A DNA stretch of 64,000 bases from contig NZ_FNPG01000007.1 in assembly GCF_900107245.1 (NCBI RefSeq), positions 1 to 64,000 on the forward strand, read 5' to 3'. The translations under genes were made by a program, and so were the position numbers. This DNA comes from Lachnobacterium bovis DSM 14045 (GTDB lineage Bacteria > Bacillota > Clostridia > Lachnospirales > Lachnospiraceae). Below, piece after piece: positions 35,472 through 43,372 of the stretch. Position 1 is the stretch's first letter. Each line of letters begins with the position of its first letter. The notes under the pieces were generated by a model. The model did no database searches, was not told the DNA's origin, and worked only from the letters and a program-made list of their open reading frames with translations.

Positions 35472-36566
35472 ATGAAAAAAAAGATGAATAGATTATTTGG
35501 CTTTTTTCTCGCGTTTGTTTTAATTTTTACAGTTGTTAGACCGGTAGAGATTGATGCAGCAGGATTAAAACAGACAATAACATTTAGAGCGGGCGATGTA
35601 GGAAGTTTTAATTTATCTAGTTCTAACTTAAAACAAAGCAGTAAAGTTGGCTCGAATTCTGTTTCGAAAGTTGAAATAAAAGAAAAATTTATTAGACTTA
35701 CAGTTGAAAAAGGAACAAGTATTCCAAAAGCAATTTACGATGGGTTTGGTTATGTTATATCAGATACAACAGGTTTATATAATTTTTTTGCAGGGGCATT
35801 AAAGACAAATAGTTCATATGCATTGTTAAATGATATGAAACGATGGGGACTATCAGATGATGACTTTGCTGGAAAAACTGATATAAGCCAGAATAAAGAA
35901 TTTGTATTGGATTATGGTAAAATTGTAAATCCAGTACCATATACTATTAGATATTTAGATGCACAATCAAATGAAGCTATTGCAGCACCGGTAATTGTTT
36001 ACGGTAGTGCTGGAGATGAAATAACAGTATCACCTATAGTAATTAATCAGTATGCAACAACTAATCAGCCAGTTACACATAAGCTTGAAAAAGGTCAAGA
36101 TAACTTGATTACATTCTATTATGCTTATACAGGAACAACTTATGTACCTGGAAATGTAATTACTACACCAGCGACACCGGTTACTATTCCAGCTGCAACT
36201 GTTGCCACAACAGGTGGTTTAGCAGCAGCCGGAGCCGCCGGAGCAGGAGCGGGAGCCGGAGCCGCCGGAGCAGGAGCGGGAGCCGGAGCCGGAGCGAACA
36301 TCGCAGATAATCCAACTCCAGCAGGAGCAAATCCAGATGCAAATGTAGATAATCCAGAAAATGCTAACGGTGGAGAAAACGCAGAAATTGATGATAATAA
36401 AACACCAAAATCAGCAGGAATTGATGATAATAACAATAATCATGAAAAAAAATCATCAAATTTCTTTATGAATAATTTGGTATTGATTATAGTAGGAATT
36501 ATTCTTTTAACATCAGCATTTGGTATTGGAGCAGTAATTGCTGTTAGTAAAAACAAAAAGAATTAA
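35472..36566 (+). CDS. MucBP-like surface protein with Gly-Ala repeat and membrane anchor
   Basis: The 364-residue protein has an N-terminal signal (MKKKMNRLFGFFLAFVLIFT). A MucBP/internalin-like beta domain lies at about residues 155-220 (YTIRYLDAQSNEAIAAPVIV... ITFYYAY), a Gly-Ala-rich stretch at about 248-276, an acidic Asn/Asp linker, and a C-terminal helix with a KNKKN tail. There is no LPxTG. Three possible starts overlap the previous stop (GTG 35460, ATG 35463, ATG 35472). I prefer 35472 because the GGTGAT upstream can pair with 16S rRNA at good spacing. The Gly-Ala DNA is about 80 percent GC and repetitive. It ends the operon, and a strong terminator follows. Confidence 0.68.
   Translation: MKKKMNRLFGFFLAFVLIFTVVRPVEIDAAGLKQTITFRAGDVGSFNLSSSNLKQSSKVGSNSVSKVEIKEKFIRLTVEKGTSIPKAIYDGFGYVISDTTGLYNFFAGALKTNSSYALLNDMKRWGLSDDDFAGKTDISQNKEFVLDYGKIVNPVPYTIRYLDAQSNEAIAAPVIVYGSAGDEITVSPIVINQYATTNQPVTHKLEKGQDNLITFYYAYTGTTYVPGNVITTPATPVTIPAATVATTGGLAAAGAAGAGAGAGAAGAGAGAGAGANIADNPTPAGANPDANVDNPENANGGENAEIDDNKTPKSAGIDDNNNNHEKKSSNFFMNNLVLIIVGIILLTSAFGIGAVIAVSKNKKN
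36231..36296 (+). repeat. 27-bp in-frame tandem repeat, GC-rich
   Basis: Two exact copies (36231-36257 and 36258-36284) of a 27-bp unit are followed by a partial copy (GGAGCCGGAGCG). They encode GAAGAGAGA twice. GC content is near 80 percent in a region of about one-third GC. Gain or loss of a unit would keep the frame. Confidence 0.88.
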
Positions 36567-36895
36567 GAAAATGCAAAAAAAAGAAAAATGAAACCCCCAA
36601 TTATATATTTTTAGGTGCCATCGTAAGGAAACTTATTGGTGGCATCTTTTTTTTGGCTTTTATACAATTCATGAAATATTATTGCTAGAAATGATTATAA
36701 AAGTAAGTAATATAACAAAAATTCTATAATTTGTAGTTATAAAGAGAATATAAAATTTTTCTAAAAATATATTAAATTTTTGTGGCGTTTAGAATAAAAA
36801 AGTGATAAAATATAAAAAAACAAACAAAAAAAAGCATAAATAATAAACAAATATATATAAAAATAATAAATTTTCTACGAAAGAGGAATGATATT
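36567..36895 (+). other. Gap before the SARP-like regulator
   Basis: The 329-base gap holds the terminator at 36613-36654 and then very AT-rich sequence. A -10-like TAAAAT lies at 36806-36811, but no convincing -35 and no TGTGACT heptamer was found, so the regulator's own promoter is unclear. Confidence 0.5.
36613..36654 (+). terminator. Intrinsic terminator of the first matrix operon
   Basis: AGGTGCCATC (36613-36622) pairs with GGTGGCATCT (36638-36647) including G-U pairs. An inner stem GTAAG/CTTAT is capped by a GAAA tetraloop, and eight T follow. Confidence 0.88.
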
Positions 36896-38110
36896 ATGTT
36901 AAAAGTTAACACTTTAGGAAGGTTTCAATTACTGTATAAAGATAAAGTGATTGAAATGAAAGAGATTAGGTCAGCTATGATGACTAAAGTTTTATTGTAT
37001 TTGTTGATATATAGAAACGAAGAACTCAATAGTGAGCGTTTGTGCACGGCTATTTGGGAAGGGACTGATGTTACGAACCCGGCGGGTGCACTCAAGAATT
37101 TGATATACCGTTTAAGGAATTTCTTTAGAAAAGAATTTGAAATAGAGGATGTTATCTTAAATAGTTGTGGAACTTATAAATGGAATCCACAAGTCGAGGT
37201 TGAGTTAGACATCGAAAGATTTAAACAAATTGTAGTGAATGCAAAAGATCAAGATAAAGACAAAGCAATTCTAATGTATCAAGAAGGACTAGAAATTTAC
37301 AAGGGCGATTTTATGCCAGCATTTTTAGAAATGTATTGGATATTGACATTAAATACTTACTATCATTCGTTATACTTATCTACAGCAAAAGAACTAGCTG
37401 AAATACTTTCCAAGAACAACAATATGACAGAATTAGAGAAATTATGTAATAAAGTAATAAAAATAGATAATGTAGAAGAAGAAATCTATTGTTACCTATT
37501 AGAATCTTTAATAGAACAAAATAAAATTTCTTTAGCATATGAAGCTTATGATAAAGCAAAAAAATTGCTTTTGTCTGAGCTTAAGATTGATAAAACGGAA
37601 AAATTAGATGCTGTTTACGAAAAAATACTATCATACAACAAGAATGATATTGTGAATGAGATGGATGAAGTATATGATGACATAAACGAAATTGATGAAG
37701 ATATTGAAGGGGCTTTTGTTTGTGGCTATCAGGTTTTTAAGGAAATATATAGATTAAATGCAAGAATGAATGCAAGAGATGATGATGAGGGACAAGTCCT
37801 TTTAATTACATTAGATAGTTGTTATAAAACAAAAAATGAAATGACAGAATATCAAGTAAAAAAAGCGATGGTGGCATTAGAAAAGATTCTTATAGATTCA
37901 TTAAGAATTGGTGATGTTATTTCAAAGTATTCTGCGTCACAATATATAGTTTTACTTCCATCGTGTAGTACTGAAAATGGAATAATGGTTTCAAATAGAA
38001 TAATAGAAAACTTGCTAGAAAAAAACGATAAAAATAAATCAGTTTCCGTACAAATTGATTTAGAGCCAGTTGAATTAGCAACAAGAGCAGATAATCTCTT
38101 TGAAGGCTAG
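36896..38110 (+). CDS. SARP-like transcriptional regulator (winged helix + BTAD) with degenerate GGDEF domain
   Basis: The 404-residue protein has three parts. Residues about 1-100 form an OmpR/PhoB-type winged helix (SERLCTAIWEGTDVTNPAGA, LKNLIYRLRNFF). Residues about 105-250 form a BTAD-type helical repeat (DIERFKQIVVNAKD... LLESLIEQNKISLAYEAYDKA). This pair defines SARP-family activators, known to bind heptameric direct repeats just upstream of a -10 box. From about residue 280 a GGDEF-like fold follows (VLLITLDSCYK, GDVISKYSASQYIVLLP), but the catalytic GGDEF is SASQY (346-350), so it cannot make c-di-GMP and may bind a ligand or act as a scaffold. GAGG precedes the start. It lies between two operons whose promoters carry SARP-like repeats. 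Confidence 0.78.
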   Translation: MLKVNTLGRFQLLYKDKVIEMKEIRSAMMTKVLLYLLIYRNEELNSERLCTAIWEGTDVTNPAGALKNLIYRLRNFFRKEFEIEDVILNSCGTYKWNPQVEVELDIERFKQIVVNAKDQDKDKAILMYQEGLEIYKGDFMPAFLEMYWILTLNTYYHSLYLSTAKELAEILSKNNNMTELEKLCNKVIKIDNVEEEIYCYLLESLIEQNKISLAYEAYDKAKKLLLSELKIDKTEKLDAVYEKILSYNKNDIVNEMDEVYDDINEIDEDIEGAFVCGYQVFKEIYRLNARMNARDDDEGQVLLITLDSCYKTKNEMTEYQVKKAMVALEKILIDSLRIGDVISKYSASQYIVLLPSCSTENGIMVSNRIIENLLEKNDKNKSVSVQIDLEPVELATRADNLFEG

Positions 38111-38140
38111 ATAGTAAAAAAATGGCATAAAATATAGTCG

Positions 38141-38173
38141 TGTGACTAGCGTGTGACTGTATGTTGTTATTAT
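38141..38173 (+). promoter_or_regulatory. P2: SARP-like direct-repeat promoter
   Basis: TGTGACT at 38141-38147 and 38152-38158 (11 bp apart), 9 bp, then TATTAT (38168-38173). It shares the 18-base core TGTGACTnGCGTGTGACT with P1. It lies about 75 bases upstream of the large surface protein start. Confidence 0.72.
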
Positions 38174-38249
38174 GTTTATATTAATAAATGAATCGCATTT
38201 ACTATGAGGGTGGTAAATTATTCATAGGGTGAGTATAAGGAGGAGTTAC

Positions 38250-41200
38250 ATGAAACCAAGAACAGTATGCAAAAAATCATTAGCGGTGATATTAGCTGGT
38301 TTGATGATGATGGGAAATATTGGTAGTGCTGGTGCTGAATCATCATCTAACTCAGATCCATCAAATCAGCAAGTAGAGACAGCTTACAAGAGTCCGGTTA
38401 GAGTTAGTTTGTTTAAATATAAAACGAAACCTGATAAAACAGCTCAACCAAGTGCTTTAAGAGAGGAAGCTACTGAAAAAGAGGAGTCGACTCAAAAAGC
38501 CGAAAACGAAACAGAAAAGAATGAAAGTGTAACTGAGAAGAAAGCAGATAATAATAATACATCTGATCAGAGCTTAAATGAAAATAAATCAGCTCAAGAA
38601 GAAGGTACAGATACAGAACAACCTGCACCAAAAAGTAGTGATTCTGAACAACCTACAAGAGGTGAGGCTGATAATGGATCGGTTAATGAAGAAACAAATG
38701 GTACTGGAACAGAGTATCAAACAATAAATGAATATAATTATTATACACGAGGGGATAAGAAAGCATTACAGTTTATAGGCGGTGGTGCTACAGTACTTGA
38801 TGAAACTGGATTTAATAAGTGTATAAATGGAACAGCTTATCAAGGCATATTTGCGGATAATCTTGTGAATGGAGCATTAGTTGAATCGCCAGGTGTACAT
38901 ACATTACCATTATTCAGTACAACAAATTATAACAGTGATAAGACATATTATTATACAGATGAAGATCCTTATGTTACAGGATATTATAATATAGATACAA
39001 CAAAGCTGTATATAAAGTCTAGTGACGGTGAATATTCTTATGACAGTGATAAAAATGAAGCAATATTTGATCCAGAAACTGGAGAAATTGCAGCAGGTGG
39101 TACACCTACGGAAGCAGGAAGTTTTTTCCCATTTGAAAACAAAACTGGTGAAAAATTCCACTTTGGTGTTATGACAGATTTTAATTTTGTTGTTCCTGAG
39201 TCTGAAAAAAATAATACTTCAGATGATAAATATATTTTTGAATTTTCAGCAGATGATGATTTGTGTGCATATATTGATGGAACAAAAGTAGTGGATGTTG
39301 GTGGCATTCATGATGCTGTTACAGCTAAGCTTAACGTAATAACAGGTGTAGTTGAGTATTATAATAAAGATGGTGGAACGGCAGCGATTATAAAAGTTAA
39401 TGAAAACTCAAATCAGAATGTGCAACAGGAACAAAGTTCAACTACAGGCTATGCAGATGGAAATGCCCATAGAATGCAGGTATTTTACTTGGAAAGAGGT
39501 GCAGGTAAGGGTACTTTAAGAATGAAATTTAGACCAGCTGAGAATACAGAGGATATATCAGCAGTTAAGACAGCTAAATTGCTTTCAGAAAAAGATAGAA
39601 CTTATCAAATAAATATTGGAGTTGCAGCAAAACCAATAGAGCATAGTGAAAAAAGAAATTCTAACATAGTATTAGTTTTAGATACTTCTAACTCAATGCT
39701 ATATAGAAACGTAATGGCACTTAGTGGAACTAGGAAAGAGGTGTTTGAAAAACTCGATACACTAGATAAATCTAGAACTTATTCATCAGAAAAACTTAAC
39801 GGCATTGGAAATTGTTGTCCGGATACTTTAGACTCAGCTTTAAGTAAAACAGATAAAAAAACACTGGAGTCTTTATTAGGAATAAGTTATGTTAAAAATG
39901 ACTCAAAATGCTATGGTAGGGTAAAGGAGAATACTACTTTGTTGCGTTATGAAGGTGGTGCGTGGTATAGGTATTATTTCAATATTACACGTGGTTTATT
40001 TGGAGTTATTACAAATGTAAAACTTGATCGCAGAAAAGTAAAAGAAGATGATTGCCCAACAGAATTATACACTACAGGAATGGAGACTATGAAACAAGCA
40101 ACAAAAGAGTTAGTGGATAATATAGATGGAGAATCCAACTTAGGTATTGTGCTATTTGATACAAAGGCAAAAGCACTTCAGAACATTGTAAATGTTTCAG
40201 CTAATAGAGAGAGTATAAAGAACAAAGTGGATGACATTACGCGAGTTGGTTCGGGAGCAACATATCCTTCATATGGATTAACAGAAGCAGAGAATCAATT
40301 TAATTCAGGTCAGGATATTTTAAATGATAAAGATAATCACTTAATATTTTTCTCTGATGGTGCTGCACAAGACTACAATAGTACTGTAACTGTAGCGAAC
40401 AGAATGAAAACGAACGGTGTTACTATATGGGGAATTGATGCGGTTAGTGAAGTAGGTGGTATTGTAAGAAGTATTTCTTCAGAAGGGAAAGTTATCAACG
40501 TAAATGGTATAGAAAATCTATCAGAGGCATTTACAACTGCTTTAATTAGTATAGAAAAGCAAAAGGGAGAAATTGTAGATTACATAGATGATAGGTTTGA
40601 ACTTGTTAAATCAGATAATACACTTTATAAAGTTGGAGACGAGATTGTATCAGGTAATATTAAAGGAATTGTTGTTGGAACAGGTGGTGTTGTAAAAGGA
40701 ATCAGATGGTCTAATCAGGAATTAGAAGATTTGGATGCTGATGGTAAGACAAAATGGAATGTTAGTTTTAAATTAAAAGCAAAAGATTCATACTTAGGAG
40801 GATATAGTATTCCAACTAATGGATCTAGTTCATGCGTAATTGTTGGAAATAGTATTAAACAATTAGATATGCCAACAGTAGATGTTCCATTGAAGGCAGG
40901 AAAATTTGCAGATAAAGATGAAACTTATTTGTTAGGAACAAAACTTAAGAATGTATGGAAAACAGTTAGGAGCCTGACAGATCAAGGAGAAAGTAAGTTG
41001 TCTGATTTCGCAGTGGATAATGATGTTTTAGCTAAATTAACAAGTCAGATCAATGAATCAAATACAACAAGCACAATAACAGAATTGTATAATTATGGTT
41101 CAGCAGATGATGCAGATGGAGTTATTGAGTATACGCTTGAAACAAATGGAACAAATACATGTGAAGATCATAGACTTGATAAAGAAGGGAAACATGTAGA

Positions 41201-41969
41201 GACGTATAAGTTAACAACGGTTTATAAACCATATTCTGGAGAAGAAAGAAGAAATAAACTTCTAGATATTTATTCGTCAAGACTAGGAAATTATGTGAAT
41301 TTCCTTGCTCCAGGGCAGACAGTGGATGCTTCAGGAACATATAGTGTAAATGTAGTACCTGCTTCTTTAGAAATATCAAAAGTTATATCAAAGGCAGATT
41401 ATGAAAAAGCAAAGAAATATGGAGATGCAACTTTTACATTTAAGATATTGTATACACCATTAAGTGACGATGATGAATCACGTTTGAATGATAAAACTGT
41501 TGAACTATATAAAACAGTTAGATTTACTGATAAAGAAAACTATACTCTAAAAGAAACAGAAGATGGTGAAGGATATATTATCAGTACATCGATTAAAAAT
41601 CTTACAAAGGGATATTATGTGGTTTCTGAATTATCAACGATGGGCTATAAACTAGACGATGTTAAATCGACTGGAAGCTTTGCAAAAACTAATGAGAACA
41701 ATAAAACAGTTGAGATTAGTTTTAAAGATAATAATAAGCCATTGGATGGAAATTATGAAGATTTGTGTCGTAGTTATAGTGCAACCGCTAAATTTATAAA
41801 CAGTATGAATCATTCAGAAAAGCCAACAGATACTGATGCTGTAAAGAATACCTTTGATTTAGGCGGTTCAGCATCATCGACCGAGATAGTGGATAATGAT
41901 GGTGAAAATGAATATAGAGTTTATCTTATTGATATAATCAATAAGGCAAATGAAAAAGTTGAAAACTAA
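38250..41969 (+). CDS. Large secreted von Willebrand A / fibro-slime domain protein
   Basis: The 1239-residue secreted protein has an N-terminal signal peptide (residues about 8-30). A Glu/Thr/Ser-rich low-complexity linker covers about 60-150. A fibro-slime-like domain lies at about 300-435 (FHFGVMTDFNFVV, FEFSADDDLCAYIDGTKVVD, QVFYLERGAGKGTLRMKF). The von Willebrand A domain has the MIDAS motif DTSNS from Asp478 and FFSDGAAQD. A C-terminal Cna-B/SpaA-like beta module is at about 1040-1195 (LEISKVISKADYEKAKK). It ends without an LPxTG or membrane anchor. AAGGAGGAG supports the ATG at 38250, against the in-frame GTG at 38229. It is probably an adhesin or matrix component, driven by P2. Confidence 0.75.
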   Translation: MKPRTVCKKSLAVILAGLMMMGNIGSAGAESSSNSDPSNQQVETAYKSPVRVSLFKYKTKPDKTAQPSALREEATEKEESTQKAENETEKNESVTEKKADNNNTSDQSLNENKSAQEEGTDTEQPAPKSSDSEQPTRGEADNGSVNEETNGTGTEYQTINEYNYYTRGDKKALQFIGGGATVLDETGFNKCINGTAYQGIFADNLVNGALVESPGVHTLPLFSTTNYNSDKTYYYTDEDPYVTGYYNIDTTKLYIKSSDGEYSYDSDKNEAIFDPETGEIAAGGTPTEAGSFFPFENKTGEKFHFGVMTDFNFVVPESEKNNTSDDKYIFEFSADDDLCAYIDGTKVVDVGGIHDAVTAKLNVITGVVEYYNKDGGTAAIIKVNENSNQNVQQEQSSTTGYADGNAHRMQVFYLERGAGKGTLRMKFRPAENTEDISAVKTAKLLSEKDRTYQINIGVAAKPIEHSEKRNSNIVLVLDTSNSMLYRNVMALSGTRKEVFEKLDTLDKSRTYSSEKLNGIGNCCPDTLDSALSKTDKKTLESLLGISYVKNDSKCYGRVKENTTLLRYEGGAWYRYYFNITRGLFGVITNVKLDRRKVKEDDCPTELYTTGMETMKQATKELVDNIDGESNLGIVLFDTKAKALQNIVNVSANRESIKNKVDDITRVGSGATYPSYGLTEAENQFNSGQDILNDKDNHLIFFSDGAAQDYNSTVTVANRMKTNGVTIWGIDAVSEVGGIVRSISSEGKVINVNGIENLSEAFTTALISIEKQKGEIVDYIDDRFELVKSDNTLYKVGDEIVSGNIKGIVVGTGGVVKGIRWSNQELEDLDADGKTKWNVSFKLKAKDSYLGGYSIPTNGSSSCVIVGNSIKQLDMPTVDVPLKAGKFADKDETYLLGTKLKNVWKTVRSLTDQGESKLSDFAVDNDVLAKLTSQINESNTTSTITELYNYGSADDADGVIEYTLETNGTNTCEDHRLDKEGKHVETYKLTTVYKPYSGEERRNKLLDIYSSRLGNYVNFLAPGQTVDASGTYSVNVVPASLEISKVISKADYEKAKKYGDATFTFKILYTPLSDDDESRLNDKTVELYKTVRFTDKENYTLKETEDGEGYIISTSIKNLTKGYYVVSELSTMGYKLDDVKSTGSFAKTNENNKTVEISFKDNNKPLDGNYEDLCRSYSATAKFINSMNHSEKPTDTDAVKNTFDLGGSASSTEIVDNDGENEYRVYLIDIINKANEKVEN

Positions 41970-41982
41970 ACAATATAGGTTA

Positions 41983-42010
41983 TCTCATGCTCATTGATTT
42001 GAGCATGAGA
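41983..42010 (+). other. Perfect 11-bp hairpin between VWA and TasA-like genes
   Basis: TCTCATGCTCA (41983-41993) / TGAGCATGAGA (42000-42010) with a 6-nt loop and no T-run. It is unlikely to terminate; it could be an RNA processing or stabilising element that sets relative expression of the two genes. Confidence 0.7.
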
Positions 42011-42045
42011 AACTATAAGATTTCGTGTATGGAGGGGTATAACTG

Positions 42046-42705
42046 ATGAAGGAAATCTTAAAAAAGAAAAAAATTGTTGCAAGCGTTGTTGCAGCCGCAA
42101 TAATCATTGGTGCTACGAGTACTGTTGCATACTTTAAAACTCAAACAGAAGCTGTTGAAAATTCTTTTACAACGGGTTCGTTAAAGACTGAAATAGAGGA
42201 AGAATTTGAAGGCCAAATTCAAAAGAATACAACTATTAAAAAAACACCACATGTGGTTAATAAAGGTGCAATAAGAGCTTTCGTAAGAGCAAGGGTTTTG
42301 GTTACACCGGATATTGCTGATTATGATGATAGTGAAGATACAAATAAGATTAGATTATTATCTGGAACATGGGAAGGAACAACTTTTAATGTTGCAACTA
42401 GTAGTGATAATAAATACAAAAGTTTACTTGGAAAAGATAAAGATGTTTTGTATGGAGAACCAGATACAGATGATGAAAAAATAGGTTGGATTTATTCGGA
42501 TGGTTATTACTATTATAATAAGCCAATTGTAGCAGGTGAATCTACTGAGAATATTTTTAGTGGAGTTTTTGTAGGAAATGATGTAAATGTAAATTTTGAT
42601 GTCACAGTATATCAGGAATCGGTGAGTGCATCAGGATATAATGCAAGCAAAACGTATGATGTAGAAACTATCAAGTCTGTATTTTCAGATGTTGATAAAA
42701 AATAG
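42046..42705 (+). CDS. TasA/camelysin-like secreted protein with SipW-type signal
   Basis: The 219-residue protein has a lysine-rich N-terminus (KEILKKKKIVAS), a hydrophobic stretch and TSTVAYFKTQTEAVENSFTTG. This is a clear SipW-type signal and the start of the TasA/camelysin fold, which places tyrosine/phenylalanine strands after cleavage. The mature domain has the shape EFEGQIQKNTTIKKTPHVVN, common in TasA-family proteins, followed by VRARVLVTPD. It sits 45 bases before the SipW peptidase gene, its probable processing enzyme. GGAGGGG lies 10 bases upstream of the start. Confidence 0.8.
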   Translation: MKEILKKKKIVASVVAAAIIIGATSTVAYFKTQTEAVENSFTTGSLKTEIEEEFEGQIQKNTTIKKTPHVVNKGAIRAFVRARVLVTPDIADYDDSEDTNKIRLLSGTWEGTTFNVATSSDNKYKSLLGKDKDVLYGEPDTDDEKIGWIYSDGYYYYNKPIVAGESTENIFSGVFVGNDVNVNFDVTVYQESVSASGYNASKTYDVETIKSVFSDVDKK

Positions 42706-42750
42706 ACTAGTAAAAGACTAGAATAATTAAGTAAGGGTAGGGAGAGTATT

Positions 42751-43260
42751 ATGATTAAGAAAATTTGTAGTTTTTTAGCAACATTATTAATGTTAGGATT
42801 ATTAGCAGTGGCAGGTTTGTTATTTATACCAAGAGCAATGGGGTATGATGAATTTGCAGTTTTAAGTGGAAGTATGAAACCAAAACTTCAGGTAGGCTCA
42901 TTAGTTTACACAAAGAAAGTAAAAGAGAGCAATTTGAAAAAAGGTGATATTGTTACATTTAAACTTGCAAAAGATACTATCGTAACTCATAGAATCGAAA
43001 ACATAAATTCAGACGGTACATATACAACTAAAGGTGATGCAAACAATACTGTTGATGGTGCGACAATTACAAAAGAAAATATAGTTGGAAAATATTCTTT
43101 TAATATTCCATATTTAGGATATGTTTCAATTTATTCAAAGACACCAATTGGAGTAGCAGTTTTATGTGGACTAATCGTAATAGTTCTGTTATTAAACTTT
43201 TTACCTGATGCCTTATCAGAAAAAGAAGTTTATAATGACGACTGGCATAATGAAGAGTAG
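42751..43260 (+). CDS. sipW: SipW-type signal peptidase I
   Basis: The 169-residue archaeal/ER-type signal peptidase uses a Ser-His dyad: Ser41 in SGSMKP and His80 in VTHRI (not the Ser-Lys of ordinary bacterial peptidases). It also has the conserved GDANN with Asp96. Hydrophobic helices at residues about 8-26 and 135-150 anchor it in the membrane with the catalytic part outside. In Bacillus SipW processes TasA and YqxM/TapA. The neighbours here are TasA-like on both sides, which is strong context support. GGGAG lies 8 bases upstream of the ATG. Confidence 0.9.
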   Translation: MIKKICSFLATLLMLGLLAVAGLLFIPRAMGYDEFAVLSGSMKPKLQVGSLVYTKKVKESNLKKGDIVTFKLAKDTIVTHRIENINSDGTYTTKGDANNTVDGATITKENIVGKYSFNIPYLGYVSIYSKTPIGVAVLCGLIVIVLLLNFLPDALSEKEVYNDDWHNEE

Positions 43261-43293
43261 TTATTTTTTTCAAAATGCAATAAATTTATCATT

Positions 43294-43326
43294 TGTTACT
43301 ATTATGTGACTAAGTGATGATAGATT
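43294..43326 (+). promoter_or_regulatory. P3: SARP-like direct-repeat promoter (one degenerate copy)
   Basis: TGTTACT (43294-43300) and TGTGACT (43305-43311) are 11 bp apart; 9 bp later comes TAGATT (43321-43326). Spacing is identical to P1 and P2. It directs the second TasA-like gene of the sipW region. Confidence 0.62.
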
Positions 43327-43372
43327 TATATATATGGAGTATAAAAACAATAATTTAAAGGAGAGTAGAATT

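Noticed and set aside
36140-36436. A Pro/Ala-rich minus-strand open frame
   Set aside because: It is the reverse reading of the Gly-Ala repeat region of the surface protein gene.
33910-38158. CRP-type (TGTGA-N6-TCACA) sites at the TGTGACT motifs
   Set aside because: The motif copies are in direct, not inverted, orientation with an 11-bp period, and no TCACA partner occurs at the right distance.
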